From the NCBI GenBank assembly GCA_902524345.1, contig CABZCX010000005.1:1-64000 (forward strand): a stretch of DNA of 64,000 nucleotides, given 5' to 3'. The notes beneath the pieces were generated by a model. That model did not search any database and was not told where the DNA came from. It worked only from the letters and a program-made list of their open reading frames with translations. The translations under genes were made by a program, and so were the position numbers. Of this stretch, positions 47,196 to 55,712 are shown piece after piece; within the stretch, counting starts at the first letter, position 1, and each line of letters starts with the position of its first letter. This DNA comes from an uncultured Pelagibacteraceae bacterium. Lineage in GTDB: Bacteria > Pseudomonadota > Alphaproteobacteria > Pelagibacterales > Pelagibacteraceae.

Positions 47196-48914
47196 ATGGC
47201 TAAGAAAAAAAGGAAAAAAGCTGTAATTAAAAAAAGAAAGAAAATAAAAAAGTCGATTAAAAAAAGAAAAAAACTTAAAGCGGTACGACAAAAAAAACTT
47301 TCTTCAGTAAAAAAACCTAAAAAAATTCTTAAGTCAAAATCAACAAAACGTAAAACAAGAGGAGTAAAAATGAGTGCAGAAGCGATGAAAGTGTCATCTG
47401 TATTGGATACTTCTCATTTAAAGGTTAAATTTCCATTTAAAGCCAAATATGGAAACTACATAAATGGAAAATTTGTGGAACCTAAATCAGGCAAATATTT
47501 TGATAATGTTAGTCCGATTTCTAATGAGAAAATCTGTTCAGTTGCGCGATCAAATGAGCAAGACGTTGAAGCGGCATTAGATGCAGCTCACGCAGCTTTC
47601 CCTGAGTGGGGAAAGACAGACATCACTACAAGATCAAACATCTTGTATAAAATTGCTGATGTTTTAGAAAAAAATCTAAACTTATTAGCTGTAGCTGAAT
47701 GTTTAGATAATGGAAAACCTATCAGAGAATGTATGGCAGCAGATTTGCCTTTGGTTATTGATCATTGGAGATATTTTGCTGGGGTAATTAGAGCGGAAGA
47801 AGGATCTATCGCTGAGATTGCTAATAACCAATACTCATACAATTTTCATGAACCATTAGGAGTAGTTGGTCAGATAGTTCCGTGGAATTTCCCATTATTA
47901 ATGGCGACATGGAAGTTAGCACCAGCACTTGCTGCAGGAAACTGTTCAGTTTTAAAACCAGCTGAGCAAACTCCAGCATCAATTATGGTAATGATGGAAC
48001 TAATTGGAGATTTATTACCTCCAGGAGTAGTTAACATTGTTAGTGGTTTTGGATTAGAAGCAGGTAAACCTTTAGCGTCTTCTAAAAGAGTTGCTAAAGT
48101 TGCATTTACTGGTGAAACAACAACTGGAAGATTGATTATGCAGTATGCTGCACAAAACATAATTCCAATTACTTTGGAATTAGGAGGAAAATCTCCGAAT
48201 ATTTTCTTTGAGGATGTTATGGAAAAAGATGATGACTTCTTTGATAAATGTATCGAAGGTTTTGTCATGTTCAATCTTAACCAAGGTGAAGTTTGTACTT
48301 GTCCAAGTAGAGCTTTAATACAAGAGTCAATCTATGATAAATTCATGGAAAGAGCTATTGCTAGAACTAAAGCTGTTGTTCAAGATAATCCTTTAAAAAT
48401 GGAAACAATGATTGGAGCTCAAGCATCAGTAGAGCAAATGGAGAAGATAAAATCTTATCTAGAGCTTGGTAAAAAAGAAGGTGCTAAAGTTCTGACCGGT
48501 GGTAGCGTTGCTAAATTAAATAGTGGATTGGAGAAAGGAAACTATATCCAACCTACTGTTTTTGAAGCTAAAAACGACATGCGTATATCACAAGAGGAAA
48601 TCTTTGGACCTGTTGTATCTGTGATTAAATTTAAAGATGAAGCAGAAGCATTAAAAATTGCTAATGATACTCTTTATGGTTTAGGTGCAGCTGTATGGAC
48701 TAGAAATGGAAATATAGCTCACAGAATGGGAAGAGCAATACAAGCAGGGATAGTATGGACTAATTGCTATCATGCTTATCCTGCTCACTCTCCATTTGGT
48801 GGTTACAAACAATCTGGAGTTGGTAGAGAAACTCACAAAATGATGCTTAATCATTACCGACAGAATAAGAACTTACACGTTTCTTATGCTGAGAAAAAAT
48901 TAGGCTTCTTTTAA
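47196..48914 (+). CDS. AldB/ExaC-type aldehyde dehydrogenase with basic N-terminal extension
   Basis: NAD(P)-dependent aldehyde dehydrogenase, nearest in pattern to acetaldehyde dehydrogenases AldB/ExaC. From 47196 it has 572 residues. From residue 59 on it is a normal AldB-length enzyme: [33 protein letters not shown], the catalytic glutamate in [11 protein letters not shown], the catalytic cysteine in [13 protein letters not shown], and the AldB-like ending [20 protein letters not shown]. The first 58 residues are mostly Lys and Arg ([20 protein letters not shown] and similar) and have no place in the family. A good Shine-Dalgarno GGAG before the internal ATG at 47370 suggests that translation can start there, giving 514 residues; both forms may exist. 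A DUF779 gene follows. Confidence 0.88.
   Translation: MAKKKRKKAVIKKRKKIKKSIKKRKKLKAVRQKKLSSVKKPKKILKSKSTKRKTRGVKMSAEAMKVSSVLDTSHLKVKFPFKAKYGNYINGKFVEPKSGKYFDNVSPISNEKICSVARSNEQDVEAALDAAHAAFPEWGKTDITTRSNILYKIADVLEKNLNLLAVAECLDNGKPIRECMAADLPLVIDHWRYFAGVIRAEEGSIAEIANNQYSYNFHEPLGVVGQIVPWNFPLLMATWKLAPALAAGNCSVLKPAEQTPASIMVMMELIGDLLPPGVVNIVSGFGLEAGKPLASSKRVAKVAFTGETTTGRLIMQYAAQNIIPITLELGGKSPNIFFEDVMEKDDDFFDKCIEGFVMFNLNQGEVCTCPSRALIQESIYDKFMERAIARTKAVVQDNPLKMETMIGAQASVEQMEKIKSYLELGKKEGAKVLTGGSVAKLNSGLEKGNYIQPTVFEAKNDMRISQEEIFGPVVSVIKFKDEAEALKIANDTLYGLGAAVWTRNGNIAHRMGRAIQAGIVWTNCYHAYPAHSPFGGYKQSGVGRETHKMMLNHYRQNKNLHVSYAEKKLGFF
47361..47372 (+). promoter_or_regulatory. Internal ribosome binding site and ATG of the aldehyde dehydrogenase
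   Basis: GGAG at 47361-47364 is five bases ahead of the ATG at 47370, in the context agaGGAGtaaaaATG. It is among the best Shine-Dalgarno matches in the window, while the upstream ATG at 47196 has none, so the classical-length enzyme may start here. Confidence 0.6.
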
Positions 48915-48929
48915 ACAAATAATATATAC

Positions 48930-48956
48930 TGGCCCATGATTCGATATCATGGGCCA
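48930..48956. terminator. GC-rich hairpin between the aldehyde dehydrogenase and DUF779 genes
   Basis: A perfect 11-base stem, TGGCCCATGAT (48930-48940) with ATCATGGGCCA (48946-48956), closes a 5-base loop. It is far more G/C-rich than its surroundings. No run of U follows on the plus strand, so it may be an mRNA-stabilising or attenuating hairpin rather than a terminator. The spacer to the DUF779 ATG (48967) is ten bases. Confidence 0.6.
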
Positions 48957-48966
48957 GAGAAAAAAT

Positions 48967-49320
48967 ATGAAAGTATCTGCAACACGTTCGGCTTTAAGCT
49001 TATTATCTGAATTAAAAGAAAAGTATGGTGAAAAATTGATGTTTCACCAATCCGGAGGATGTTGTGATGGAAGTGCGCCTATGTGTTTTCAGGAAGGTGA
49101 ATTTCCTTTAGGTGATAATGATATAAAATTAGGTGAAATTGGAGGCGTCCCGTTTTACATGAATGGAGACCAATATGAAAAATGGAAACACACCGATTTA
49201 ACAATAGATGCAGTTAAAGGTATTGGTGGAATGTTTTCACTGGATAATGGCACAGGAAGAAGATTCTTAACAAAATCTGAAATTTGTCTTGTTGTCGATA
49301 ACGATAATCCAAATCATTAA
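48967..49320 (+). CDS. DUF779 family protein
   Basis: A 117-residue protein. The start at the ATG at 48967 (MKVSATRSALSLLSEL) is preferred; the frame is open from 48949, but that ATG lies in the hairpin stem. Family features are EKLMFHQSGGCCDGSAPMCF, with three cysteines that could bind metal, IGGVPFYMNGDQYEKWKHT and ENGTGRRF-like DNGTGRRFLTKSEIC. DUF779 genes are typically beside acetaldehyde dehydrogenase genes, as here, but no biochemical role is established to my knowledge. Confidence 0.85.
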   Translation: MKVSATRSALSLLSELKEKYGEKLMFHQSGGCCDGSAPMCFQEGEFPLGDNDIKLGEIGGVPFYMNGDQYEKWKHTDLTIDAVKGIGGMFSLDNGTGRRFLTKSEICLVVDNDNPNH

Positions 49321-49332
49321 ATTTATTTAACA

Positions 49333-49803
49333 ATGCCGATTTTTTTAAGTTCACAAAAAATTGTGAAGGATTGGATTGATTATAACAATCATATGAATGT
49401 TTCTTATTATCTTTTGATCTTTGATAAATATGGGGCTGATATATTAAATGACACCTTCAAAATGGGTGAGCATTCAGCAAGGACTACTGGAAAAAGTACA
49501 ATGATTGTTGAGTCTCATATTACATATAATCAAGAATTAAAGATGAATGATGAGGTAAACGTAAATTTAGTTTTTTTTGATCACGATAAAAAAAGGTTGC
49601 AATATAAGATGGAAATGATCCATAAGCAAAAGCAATATTTAGCATCAACGATTGAAGTCCTTGCATTATATGTTGATTTGAATAATCGAAAAGTCTCAGA
49701 ATTCGAGGGAGATAAATTAGAAATTATGGATAATTATATTAAAAACAATAAAGAAAAGTTTGATAATACAAACCTTAAGTTTTCCTCTAGATTGAAAAAG
49801 TAA
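49333..49803 (+). CDS. Hot-dog fold acyl-CoA thioesterase
   Basis: A 156-residue 4HBT-type thioesterase. The signature is VKDWIDYNNHMNVSYYLLIF (D-Y-N-N-H-M), and the hot-dog strand SHITYNQELKMNDEVNVNL follows. Such small enzymes are common in betaine or carnitine degradation operons as betainyl-CoA thioesterases, but the substrate here is unknown. It is the last gene of the module beginning with the aldehyde dehydrogenase, and a hairpin follows. Confidence 0.82.
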   Translation: MPIFLSSQKIVKDWIDYNNHMNVSYYLLIFDKYGADILNDTFKMGEHSARTTGKSTMIVESHITYNQELKMNDEVNVNLVFFDHDKKRLQYKMEMIHKQKQYLASTIEVLALYVDLNNRKVSEFEGDKLEIMDNYIKNNKEKFDNTNLKFSSRLKK

Positions 49804-49808
49804 ATAAA

Positions 49809-49838
49809 TTTACTTCCAGCCCGCGGACTGGAAGTAAA
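49809..49838. terminator. Bidirectional terminator hairpin
   Basis: An 11-base inverted repeat, TTTACTTCCAG (49809-49819) and CTGGAAGTAAA (49828-49838), with an 8-base G/C-rich loop, lies in the 42-base gap between convergent genes. A/T-rich flanks on both sides could terminate the thioesterase transcript and the GYD transcript. It is the only such hairpin at a convergent junction in the window. Confidence 0.75.
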
Positions 49839-49845
49839 AATCTAT

Positions 49846-50172
49846 TTATTGTCCTGGCGCTTTGTATGCTTTTGATGCAACTTCACTCGCTTTAACAGTA
49901 GCTTTATTAAAATCAATAGCTTCTAACATTGTTAAATTTTTAACTGCTCCTGATGCTTCTACTACAAGTTTTACTGCTGCAAAGTCTTCAAATGTTGTAA
50001 GTTCATTAACAACAATAAAGTCATATGGACCTCTAACTATATCCATACTATGCATTGTTCCACCCATAGCTTTTGTCAATTGTTCAACTACTGCTTTTCT
50101 ATCACTTTTAGGATCTTTTAAAAAACCTTGAAAAGCTTTTTCAGTGTAGTTTCCCATTATATATGCTTTCAT
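49846..50172 (-). CDS. GYD domain protein
   Basis: A 108-residue small protein of the GYD family (named for a conserved Gly-Tyr-Asp). Features are YIMGNYTEKAFQGFLKDP, AMGGTMHSMDIVRGPYDFIVV (G-P-Y-D) and EASGAVKNLTMLEAIDF. Family function is unknown; the dimeric ferredoxin-like fold is inferred. Base composition is richer in G/C than neighbouring genes, suggesting strong expression. An AAAGGAGT lies ahead of the ATG, and an extended -10 promoter lies upstream. It is downstream of the ABC ATPase gene but seems to have its own promoter. Confidence 0.82.
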   Translation of the reverse strand: MKAYIMGNYTEKAFQGFLKDPKSDRKAVVEQLTKAMGGTMHSMDIVRGPYDFIVVNELTTFEDFAAVKLVVEASGAVKNLTMLEAIDFNKATVKASEVASKAYKAPGQ

Positions 50173-50201
50173 ATGTTACTCCTTTCTTATTTTAAAAAAA
50201 T

Positions 50202-50210
50202 ATTATAGCA
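50202..50210 (-). promoter_or_regulatory. Extended -10 promoter of the GYD gene
   Basis: On the minus strand TGC-TATAAT lies at 50210-50202. This is a perfect extended -10 element that can work without a good -35 box; none was seen. It would place the start of transcription about 25 bases before the ATG at 50172. Confidence 0.55.
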
Positions 50211-50241
50211 AAATTTATGTCTGTAGAAGTGGTATATTTGT

Positions 50242-51036
50242 CTAATTATTTTCTATTCGGTCCATTTCTTTAAGTTCGACTTCTAACTTATCTAATTCCT
50301 CACCACCTGCCATCATGCTTAAAAGTTTTTCTCTAGATATATCTTTTTTTTGATATGTTCCCATACTTTTTCCTCGATTTAAAACTGTAAAACTATTCCC
50401 AACAGGATAAGCATGATGAACGTTATGTGTTATTAAAATTACAGCTAAACCTTGTGATGCTGCTTTAACAATATATTTCAGGACCATTGAAGCTTGATGT
50501 ACACCTAGTGCTGACGTTGGTTCATCTAATACCAAAACTTTTGCTCCAAAATAAATTGCTCTAGAAATTGCGAGACATTGTCTTTCACCCCCAGACATCG
50601 TGCCTACAGCTTGTGATGGGTCTCTAACATCAATACCTATTTGACCCATTCTTTCAGCGGCTATGGTGTTTGCTTTTTCAATGTCAAAAGTTTTGAAAAA
50701 AGGCAAACCTTTTTGTGGTTCTCTACCCATAAAAAAATTTCTTGTAACACTCATAAGGGAAACCAACGCTAGATCTTGATAAACAGTACCTATCCCAATA
50801 TCCAAAGCATCTCGTGGTGAGTCAAAAACTATTTTTTTGTCTTCAAAAATAATTTCACCTTCATCAGGCTTATGAACGCCTGCTAAAGTTTTTATCAAAG
50901 TAGATTTTCCAGCTCCATTGTCACCAAGTAAGCACATTATTTCGCCTTTTTTTAGTTTCATGGTGACGTCTTTCAAAGCAATTACTTTACCAAAAAATTT
51001 ACTTATATTATTAAATTGAACTAAATATTCAGACAT
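50242..51036 (-). CDS. Sugar ABC transporter ATPase (FrcA type)
   Basis: A single-domain ABC ATPase of 264 residues of the fructose/ribose/inositol (CUT2) family. Walker A is [14 protein letters not shown] (about 37-50), the signature is [19 protein letters not shown], Walker B is [16 protein letters not shown] and the switch histidine is in [14 protein letters not shown]. Unlike RbsA and MglA it is not duplicated, which matches FrcA. The ATG at 51036 is used (a GTG one codon upstream is also open) and overlaps the permease stop. It is the third gene of the transporter operon. Confidence 0.9.
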   Translation of the reverse strand: MSEYLVQFNNISKFFGKVIALKDVTMKLKKGEIMCLLGDNGAGKSTLIKTLAGVHKPDEGEIIFEDKKIVFDSPRDALDIGIGTVYQDLALVSLMSVTRNFFMGREPQKGLPFFKTFDIEKANTIAAERMGQIGIDVRDPSQAVGTMSGGERQCLAISRAIYFGAKVLVLDEPTSALGVHQASMVLKYIVKAASQGLAVILITHNVHHAYPVGNSFTVLNRGKSMGTYQKKDISREKLLSMMAGGEELDKLEVELKEMDRIENN

Positions 51037-52163
51037 CACTTAGTCTCCGTAACTTTTTTTCTAATATAATTATTGAATACTACTGCAATTAACATCATTG
51101 CGCCTAAAAAAACCTTAAACCAATCAGTATCGACATCTGTATAAAAAATTCCCATTGATACAGTGCCAAAAATAATAGCGCCCAATGCTGCTCCGATGGC
51201 AGAGCCATAACCTCCAGTCAAAAGACAACCGCCAACCACGGCAGCTGCTATTGCTTCCAATTCTTTTAAAGTTCCTCTCATAGTATCTGCTGAACCTGCA
51301 TCTAAAACTTGAATACAAGCAAATATTGTCGATGCTACAGCTGTTCCAATAAATAGACTTATTTTTACTCTTCCAACAGGCACACCAACATTTGTAGCAC
51401 CAACTTTATCTCCACCTGATGCAAATATCCAATTTCCATATCTAGTTTTCATAAGTATCCAAGTCGCAAATAATGTAAGAGCAATAAACCATATTACTGA
51501 TGGTGGAATACCTGTAGCTAATGGTGTACCGTCAGTTCTCAGTGCAATTAATTTCATCGATCCTAGCCATGTGAATAACCATTGAAAAGTATCTGTTGCA
51601 AACAACCAAGCAATTGGATCATCCTCTATTAAAACTCTTAACCCTGGTACTTGAGTTCTTCCTGTAATTAATCTCGTAATAGCCAAAGTTGCCCCTCTTA
51701 AAATGAACAACATTGCTAGAGTTACTATGAAGGATGGAAGACCAGTTTTTACCACCATTATACCATTGAAATAACCAATCAGTATTGCCATAGCAAAAGC
51801 AAAAATAATACTCGTCCATAAAGGCCAGCCCCAATAAATTGCAGGTATAGCGATACAGATTCCTGCAAAACCAATCATTGATCCAATTGATAAATCAAAC
51901 TCTCCACCGATCATTAACATTGCAGCAGCAATAGCAATAATTCCTAAATTAGCCGAAACATCTAAAAAATTTAATGTTCCATAAGCGCTAAACATTCCAG
52001 TGTCACCAGCAACTATTCCAAAAAAAATAAAAACTAAAATTGAGCCACCCAAAGCACCAAGCTCTGGTCTGTTTAATAAAACTCTAAGAGGTGAAATTTT
52101 TTTAAGTCTTTCATCTTGTCCACTATCTTTTTTAGATTGAATGCTCTCTGATTTTACAGACAT
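51036..52163 (-). CDS. Sugar ABC transporter permease (FrcC type)
   Basis: A 375-residue CUT2-family permease. After a hydrophilic 30-residue N-terminus come about nine or ten hydrophobic helices. The family signature is [20 protein letters not shown]. The conserved cytoplasmic loop region near [22 protein letters not shown] matches RbsC/FrcC permeases. It is preceded by a hairpin that probably attenuates expression relative to the binding protein, and is followed by the ATPase with a one-base overlap. The substrate is probably a sugar or cyclitol imported by this island (inference from iol genes). Confidence 0.9.
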   Translation of the reverse strand: MSVKSESIQSKKDSGQDERLKKISPLRVLLNRPELGALGGSILVFIFFGIVAGDTGMFSAYGTLNFLDVSANLGIIAIAAAMLMIGGEFDLSIGSMIGFAGICIAIPAIYWGWPLWTSIIFAFAMAILIGYFNGIMVVKTGLPSFIVTLAMLFILRGATLAITRLITGRTQVPGLRVLIEDDPIAWLFATDTFQWLFTWLGSMKLIALRTDGTPLATGIPPSVIWFIALTLFATWILMKTRYGNWIFASGGDKVGATNVGVPVGRVKISLFIGTAVASTIFACIQVLDAGSADTMRGTLKELEAIAAAVVGGCLLTGGYGSAIGAALGAIIFGTVSMGIFYTDVDTDWFKVFLGAMMLIAVVFNNYIRKKVTETK

Positions 52164-52194
52164 ATAAAAATTATAATTTAAAGATGATTAAAAA

Positions 52195-52224
52195 AAAGGC
52201 CTGACTAATATTAGTCAGGCCTTT
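52195..52224 (-). terminator. Attenuator hairpin between binding-protein and permease genes
   Basis: A perfect 30-base palindrome: AAAGGCCTGACTAAT at 52195-52209 and its complement at 52210-52224. On the minus strand it is followed by a run of T (complement of the A run before 52198), giving a classical intrinsic terminator. It lies between the binding-protein stop (52236) and the permease start (52163), so partial read-through would give more binding protein than permease, the usual pattern in such operons. Confidence 0.85.
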
Positions 52225-52235
52225 AATTCATATTT

Positions 52236-53159
52236 TTATCTATAACCTTGAGCTGCCCATTTAATTACTTTAGACGCATTGTCAGGAGTAACAAACCCAG
52301 GTCCAGTCATTACTACACCTGCTGGCATTGTTCCCCATCTCATATATTGTCCAAAGATAGCTATTGGTAAATATCCTTGTAGATATTGCTGTTGATCAAT
52401 TAAAAACTCTACTTTTCCTGCAGCAGCAGCTTTTAACATATTTGGAGACATATCAAATGTTCCTAATCTTACAGAACCAACTTTTCCAGCAGACTCGAGT
52501 GCTTTCAAAGCTGCTTCACCAGACAATCCAGCACCTAAAGTTAGAATAGTGTCATAGCCACCACCTAATTTTGCAGCAACAGCTTTTTGAATTTCTGTTG
52601 GGTCATTTGATGTACCTAAAATATCAACAGATCCACCAAAACCTTTTTTGAAACCAGCACATCTTCTATCAAGTGCAACGTTTCCTACCTCATGGTTAAC
52701 ACATAATGCTTTTTTTCCACCAGCAGCTTTCATTTTTTGTCCACCACCTACACCTGCTTCAAACTCAGTTTGTCCAACGTGTGCACTAATTCCTAAAGAT
52801 GCATAATCATCAGATCCAGAGTTCATTGATATTACAGGAATACCAGCAGCAATTGCAGCTTTAACTGATTTTCCTAAGGCTGCAGCATCTGGTAATGTGA
52901 TCACTATACCTTTTGGTTTTTGTGATACAGCATTATCAATTAATTTTGCCATTTCTACCATGTCAAAAGTAGCTGGTGCTGTGTATTTGCAAGACACTCC
53001 CATGTCTTTACATCCAGCATCAACTCCATTTTTAGCAACTGACCAGAAAGGATCGTTTGCTTGACCATGAGAAACAACAATTATATCTACAGCTAAAGCA
53101 GATACAGACATCATTGTCCATGCAGCTAAAGCCAATATAAAGTTTTTTATTGTTTTCAT
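52236..53159 (-). CDS. Periplasmic sugar-binding protein (FrcB/RbsB type)
   Basis: A 307-residue type I periplasmic binding protein. The signal peptide is MKTIKNFILALAAWTMMSVSALA. The fold begins DIIVVSHGQANDPFWSVAKN, then FDMVEMAKLIDNAVSQKPKG and MNSGSDDYASLGISAHVGQT, with ILTLGAGLSGEAALKAL near 200 and LIDQQQYLQGYLPIAIFGQY near 250. These fit ribose/fructose/inositol-binding proteins of the Peripla_BP_4 group. It is strongly Ala/Gly-rich and of higher G/C, as expected for an abundant protein. A GGGG-type ribosome binding site precedes the ATG. It is first in the minus-strand operon with permease and ATPase. Confidence 0.92.
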   Translation of the reverse strand: MKTIKNFILALAAWTMMSVSALAVDIIVVSHGQANDPFWSVAKNGVDAGCKDMGVSCKYTAPATFDMVEMAKLIDNAVSQKPKGIVITLPDAAALGKSVKAAIAAGIPVISMNSGSDDYASLGISAHVGQTEFEAGVGGGQKMKAAGGKKALCVNHEVGNVALDRRCAGFKKGFGGSVDILGTSNDPTEIQKAVAAKLGGGYDTILTLGAGLSGEAALKALESAGKVGSVRLGTFDMSPNMLKAAAAGKVEFLIDQQQYLQGYLPIAIFGQYMRWGTMPAGVVMTGPGFVTPDNASKVIKWAAQGYR

Positions 53160-53174
53160 TATTCCCCTTTCATT

Positions 53175-53193
53175 AAAGTTAACTTTTAAAAGT
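53175..53193 (-). promoter_or_regulatory. Overlapping palindromes upstream of the binding-protein gene
   Basis: AAAGTTAACTTT (53175-53186) and ACTTTTAAAAGT (53182-53193) are perfect 12-base palindromes that overlap by five bases, 16-34 bases before the ATG at 53159. Such a pair could be an operator for a sugar regulator, but no regulator gene is in the island, and A/T-rich palindromes arise by chance. Confidence 0.35.
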
Positions 53194-53260
53194 AAAATCT
53201 AATCAAAATATCATTTAGTTGTAAAGCAGACAGGTTGTATTCTACTTAGGGTTGATTCAA

Positions 53261-54262
53261 TTAAAGATTAAGTTTTTCAAACTTTTTTGATCTTAAAGAT
53301 TTTTGAGCTGCATTCGCAATTATCAGAGCTTTTCTTCCCTCCTCAAATCCTGCAAGAGGTTGAATTTTCTTTCTAATAAATTTTGCAAAATCCTTTAATT
53401 GATTTTTATAAGCATCTTTATACCTCTCAATAAAAAAATTAAGCAAAGGAGATTTGTTCGAAGTTGATTGTGCAGAATATAAAGATGTCTCGTTTTGTCT
53501 TTTATTTTCTGAAATTAACATACCTTTTGATCCAAATAATTCTATTCTTTGATCATAACCGAAACTACAATGTCTGGAATTAGTTATTATGCACTGAACA
53601 CCAGCTCTAGATCTAATTATAGTAGATGCTAATTCAAAATCTTTTATTTTATCAAATCTTTTGTCTGATATGTTGCTACCAGAAGCTATTATTTTTATAG
53701 GCTCATCATTACCAAGGTAGAATCTAACAAGATCAAAATCATGGATCATCATATCTCTAAAAATACCACCAGATTCTTTTAGATATTTCATAGTTGGTGG
53801 GGCAGGATCACGACTAGTGATAATAATTTTTTCTAATTTACCTATTTTTCCACTAAGTAATTGTTTTCTCAAACTATTGTGTGTTGGATCATATCGTCTA
53901 TTAAAACCTAATTGTATTTTTGGATTTAATTTATTAATTTTTTTTTTACAGGTTTCAATTTTTTTAATACTTAAATCCAGTGGTTTTTCACAAAAGATAA
54001 TTTTTCTATTTTTAACACCATCTAAAATAAATCTAATATGTGTCGATGTTGTTGAGGCAATAAAAATAGCTTTTACATCTTTATCTTTATAAGCCACAGA
54101 TGGATTGTTTATAGCTTTTGTTTTTAATGTTTTTGAATATTTTTTAGATAATTTTTGTTCAATGTCATAAATATATTTAAGATTAAAATCTTTACTACGC
54201 ATTAAATTTTTTCCATGCATAATACCAATTCTACCAAGTCCAAATAAAGCTATATCAATCAT
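53261..54262 (-). CDS. iolG: Inositol 2-dehydrogenase-like protein IolG
   Basis: NAD-dependent oxidation of myo-inositol to 2-keto-myo-inositol, by family. The 333-residue Gfo/Idh/MocA oxidoreductase has the Rossmann start IALFGLGRIGIMHGKN, the catalytic-lysine segment FCEKPLDLSIKK (EKP near 92-94), GFNRRYDPTHNSL, and GGIFRDMMIHDFDLVRFYLG with the conserved Asp-His pair. The C-terminal ERYKDAYKNQLKDFAKFI is close to IolG. It is upstream on the minus strand of the ABC importer genes and divergent from iolE across 44 bases. Confidence 0.88.
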   Translation of the reverse strand: MIDIALFGLGRIGIMHGKNLMRSKDFNLKYIYDIEQKLSKKYSKTLKTKAINNPSVAYKDKDVKAIFIASTTSTHIRFILDGVKNRKIIFCEKPLDLSIKKIETCKKKINKLNPKIQLGFNRRYDPTHNSLRKQLLSGKIGKLEKIIITSRDPAPPTMKYLKESGGIFRDMMIHDFDLVRFYLGNDEPIKIIASGSNISDKRFDKIKDFELASTIIRSRAGVQCIITNSRHCSFGYDQRIELFGSKGMLISENKRQNETSLYSAQSTSNKSPLLNFFIERYKDAYKNQLKDFAKFIRKKIQPLAGFEEGRKALIIANAAQKSLRSKKFEKLNL

Positions 54263-54306
54263 TTAAAATTTGTATTAAAATAATAACTTAACTAAAAAAA
54301 TTTCTT

Positions 54307-55209
54307 ATGTCAGTAAAATTAGGAGTTGCACCTATCGCATGGAGTAATGATGACATGCCTGAGTTAGGTGGTGAAACTACATTAGAACAATGTTTAAAAG
54401 AAGCCAATGAAGCAGGCTACATAGGCATAGAGTCTGGTGGAAAATTTCCAAAGAAATCTTCGGAATTAATACCAAAATTAGATCAATTTAATCTTAAACT
54501 TTGCTCAGGATGGTATGGCGCTAATCTAAGAAAAAATTCTGTTGAGGAAGAAAAAAAATCCATTCAAGAACAACTAGATTTATTTAAAGATTGTGATGCA
54601 CCTTGTATAGTTTTCGCAGAAGTTTCTGGCTCTATACAAGGAGATCCTAATAGAAAATTATCAACTCGGCCTCAAATGGAAAGGGATGAATGGCAGAAGT
54701 TTTGTGAAAAAATTTCTGAACTAGGAAAATATTTAGAGGATCAAGGGATGCCTTTGGCATATCATCATCATATGGGAACAGTAATTGAAACTCAAAAAGA
54801 CACTGAAAGACTCATAGAAAATACTCATGAAAGTGTAAAATTAACATTAGATACAGGACATATGTTATTTGCAAAAGGGGACTCCAAATCCATATTACAA
54901 AATTATTATGAAAGAATTTTGCACGTCCACTGTAAAGATATAAGAAAACAAGTTCTTGAAAAATCTTTAAAAGAGGACTTAAGTTTTAGAGGTGCTTTCT
55001 TAGAAGGTGCGTTTACAGTACCAGGAGATGGTTGTATTGATTATCAACCTTTATTTAATGTATTAAAAAATAATAATTATTCAGGATGGTTGGTAGTTGA
55101 GGCAGAGCAGGATCCGGCAAAAGCAAATCCGTTAGAGTATGCAAAAATTGGTTATAATTATCTTACAGATACATTAAAAAAATCTGAAATTGAAATTTAT
55201 AAAAATTGA
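54307..55209 (+). CDS. iolE: Myo-inosose-2 dehydratase IolE
   Basis: Dehydrates 2-keto-myo-inositol to a trihydroxycyclohexanedione. The 300-residue TIM barrel matches IolE nearly throughout: LGVAPIAWSNDDMPELGGET at the N-terminus, LAYHHHMGTVIETQKDTERL with metal histidines, LTLDTGHMLFAKGDS, LHVHCKDIRKQVLEK, FTVPGDGCIDYQPLFNVL and WLVVEAEQDPAKANPLEYAK. The assignment is strong. Its stop abuts the stop of the pseudopilin-like gene on the opposite strand, with no base between. Confidence 0.95.
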   Translation: MSVKLGVAPIAWSNDDMPELGGETTLEQCLKEANEAGYIGIESGGKFPKKSSELIPKLDQFNLKLCSGWYGANLRKNSVEEEKKSIQEQLDLFKDCDAPCIVFAEVSGSIQGDPNRKLSTRPQMERDEWQKFCEKISELGKYLEDQGMPLAYHHHMGTVIETQKDTERLIENTHESVKLTLDTGHMLFAKGDSKSILQNYYERILHVHCKDIRKQVLEKSLKEDLSFRGAFLEGAFTVPGDGCIDYQPLFNVLKNNNYSGWLVVEAEQDPAKANPLEYAKIGYNYLTDTLKKSEIEIYKN

Positions 55210-55710
55210 TTATCTATAGAGTGAAGTTAGTTCATTATTTCCGGCAGCAACACATGGAGATTTAAAACAAGTACCCACAACCCATTCAGATCCAGGATCA
55301 GGTAAAAAATTTGATGACATCACAAATATAACACCCATCTCAACTGATTGCCCCGCCTTACCTTCTGCTTTAATTCTAGGATCAGGATCAGTTTTTACTT
55401 TAGTATCCTCTGAAAAAGGATTCTCTATATTAAGATTTTTGTTTATATAATTCACAACTTTGGATGAGGACCACTCGCCATTACACGGATCACCCCAAAC
55501 AGTCAATTTACCTTCATCATTATTCCCGCAATTATTTATTTCTCCATTGATAAAATCGACTACTTTCTTATGATTTTCTTTGACTAAGTTAGCTTTTGCT
55601 TCAACTGCGGGCCTTGTACTTGCGGTCCAAATCAACATCCCAACCACATATACTAACGACAACAACACTAATGCTTCTAATAGTCCAAAATTTTTGAAAT
55701 TTATTCGCAT
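55210..55710 (-). CDS. Pseudopilin-like protein
   Basis: A 166-residue protein with an N-terminal segment that looks like a type IV prepilin: KNFGLLEALVLLSLVYVVGM, to be compared with K-G-F-T-L-L-E-A-L-V. The glutamate at mature position 5 is kept, but the glycine expected before the cleavage site is Asn. A hydrophobic helix follows, then VEAKANLVKENHKKVVDFIN, which recalls the alpha-helical stalk of pilins. Cysteine pairs in NNCGNNDEGKLTVWGDPC and GTCFKSPC may form disulfides in a globular head. It is two bases downstream of the D-2-hydroxyacid dehydrogenase gene, apparently in its operon. Whether it is a functional pilin is uncertain. Confidence 0.55.
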   Translation of the reverse strand: MRINFKNFGLLEALVLLSLVYVVGMLIWTASTRPAVEAKANLVKENHKKVVDFINGEINNCGNNDEGKLTVWGDPCNGEWSSSKVVNYINKNLNIENPFSEDTKVKTDPDPRIKAEGKAGQSVEMGVIFVMSSNFLPDPGSEWVVGTCFKSPCVAAGNNELTSLYR

Positions 55711-55712
55711 AA

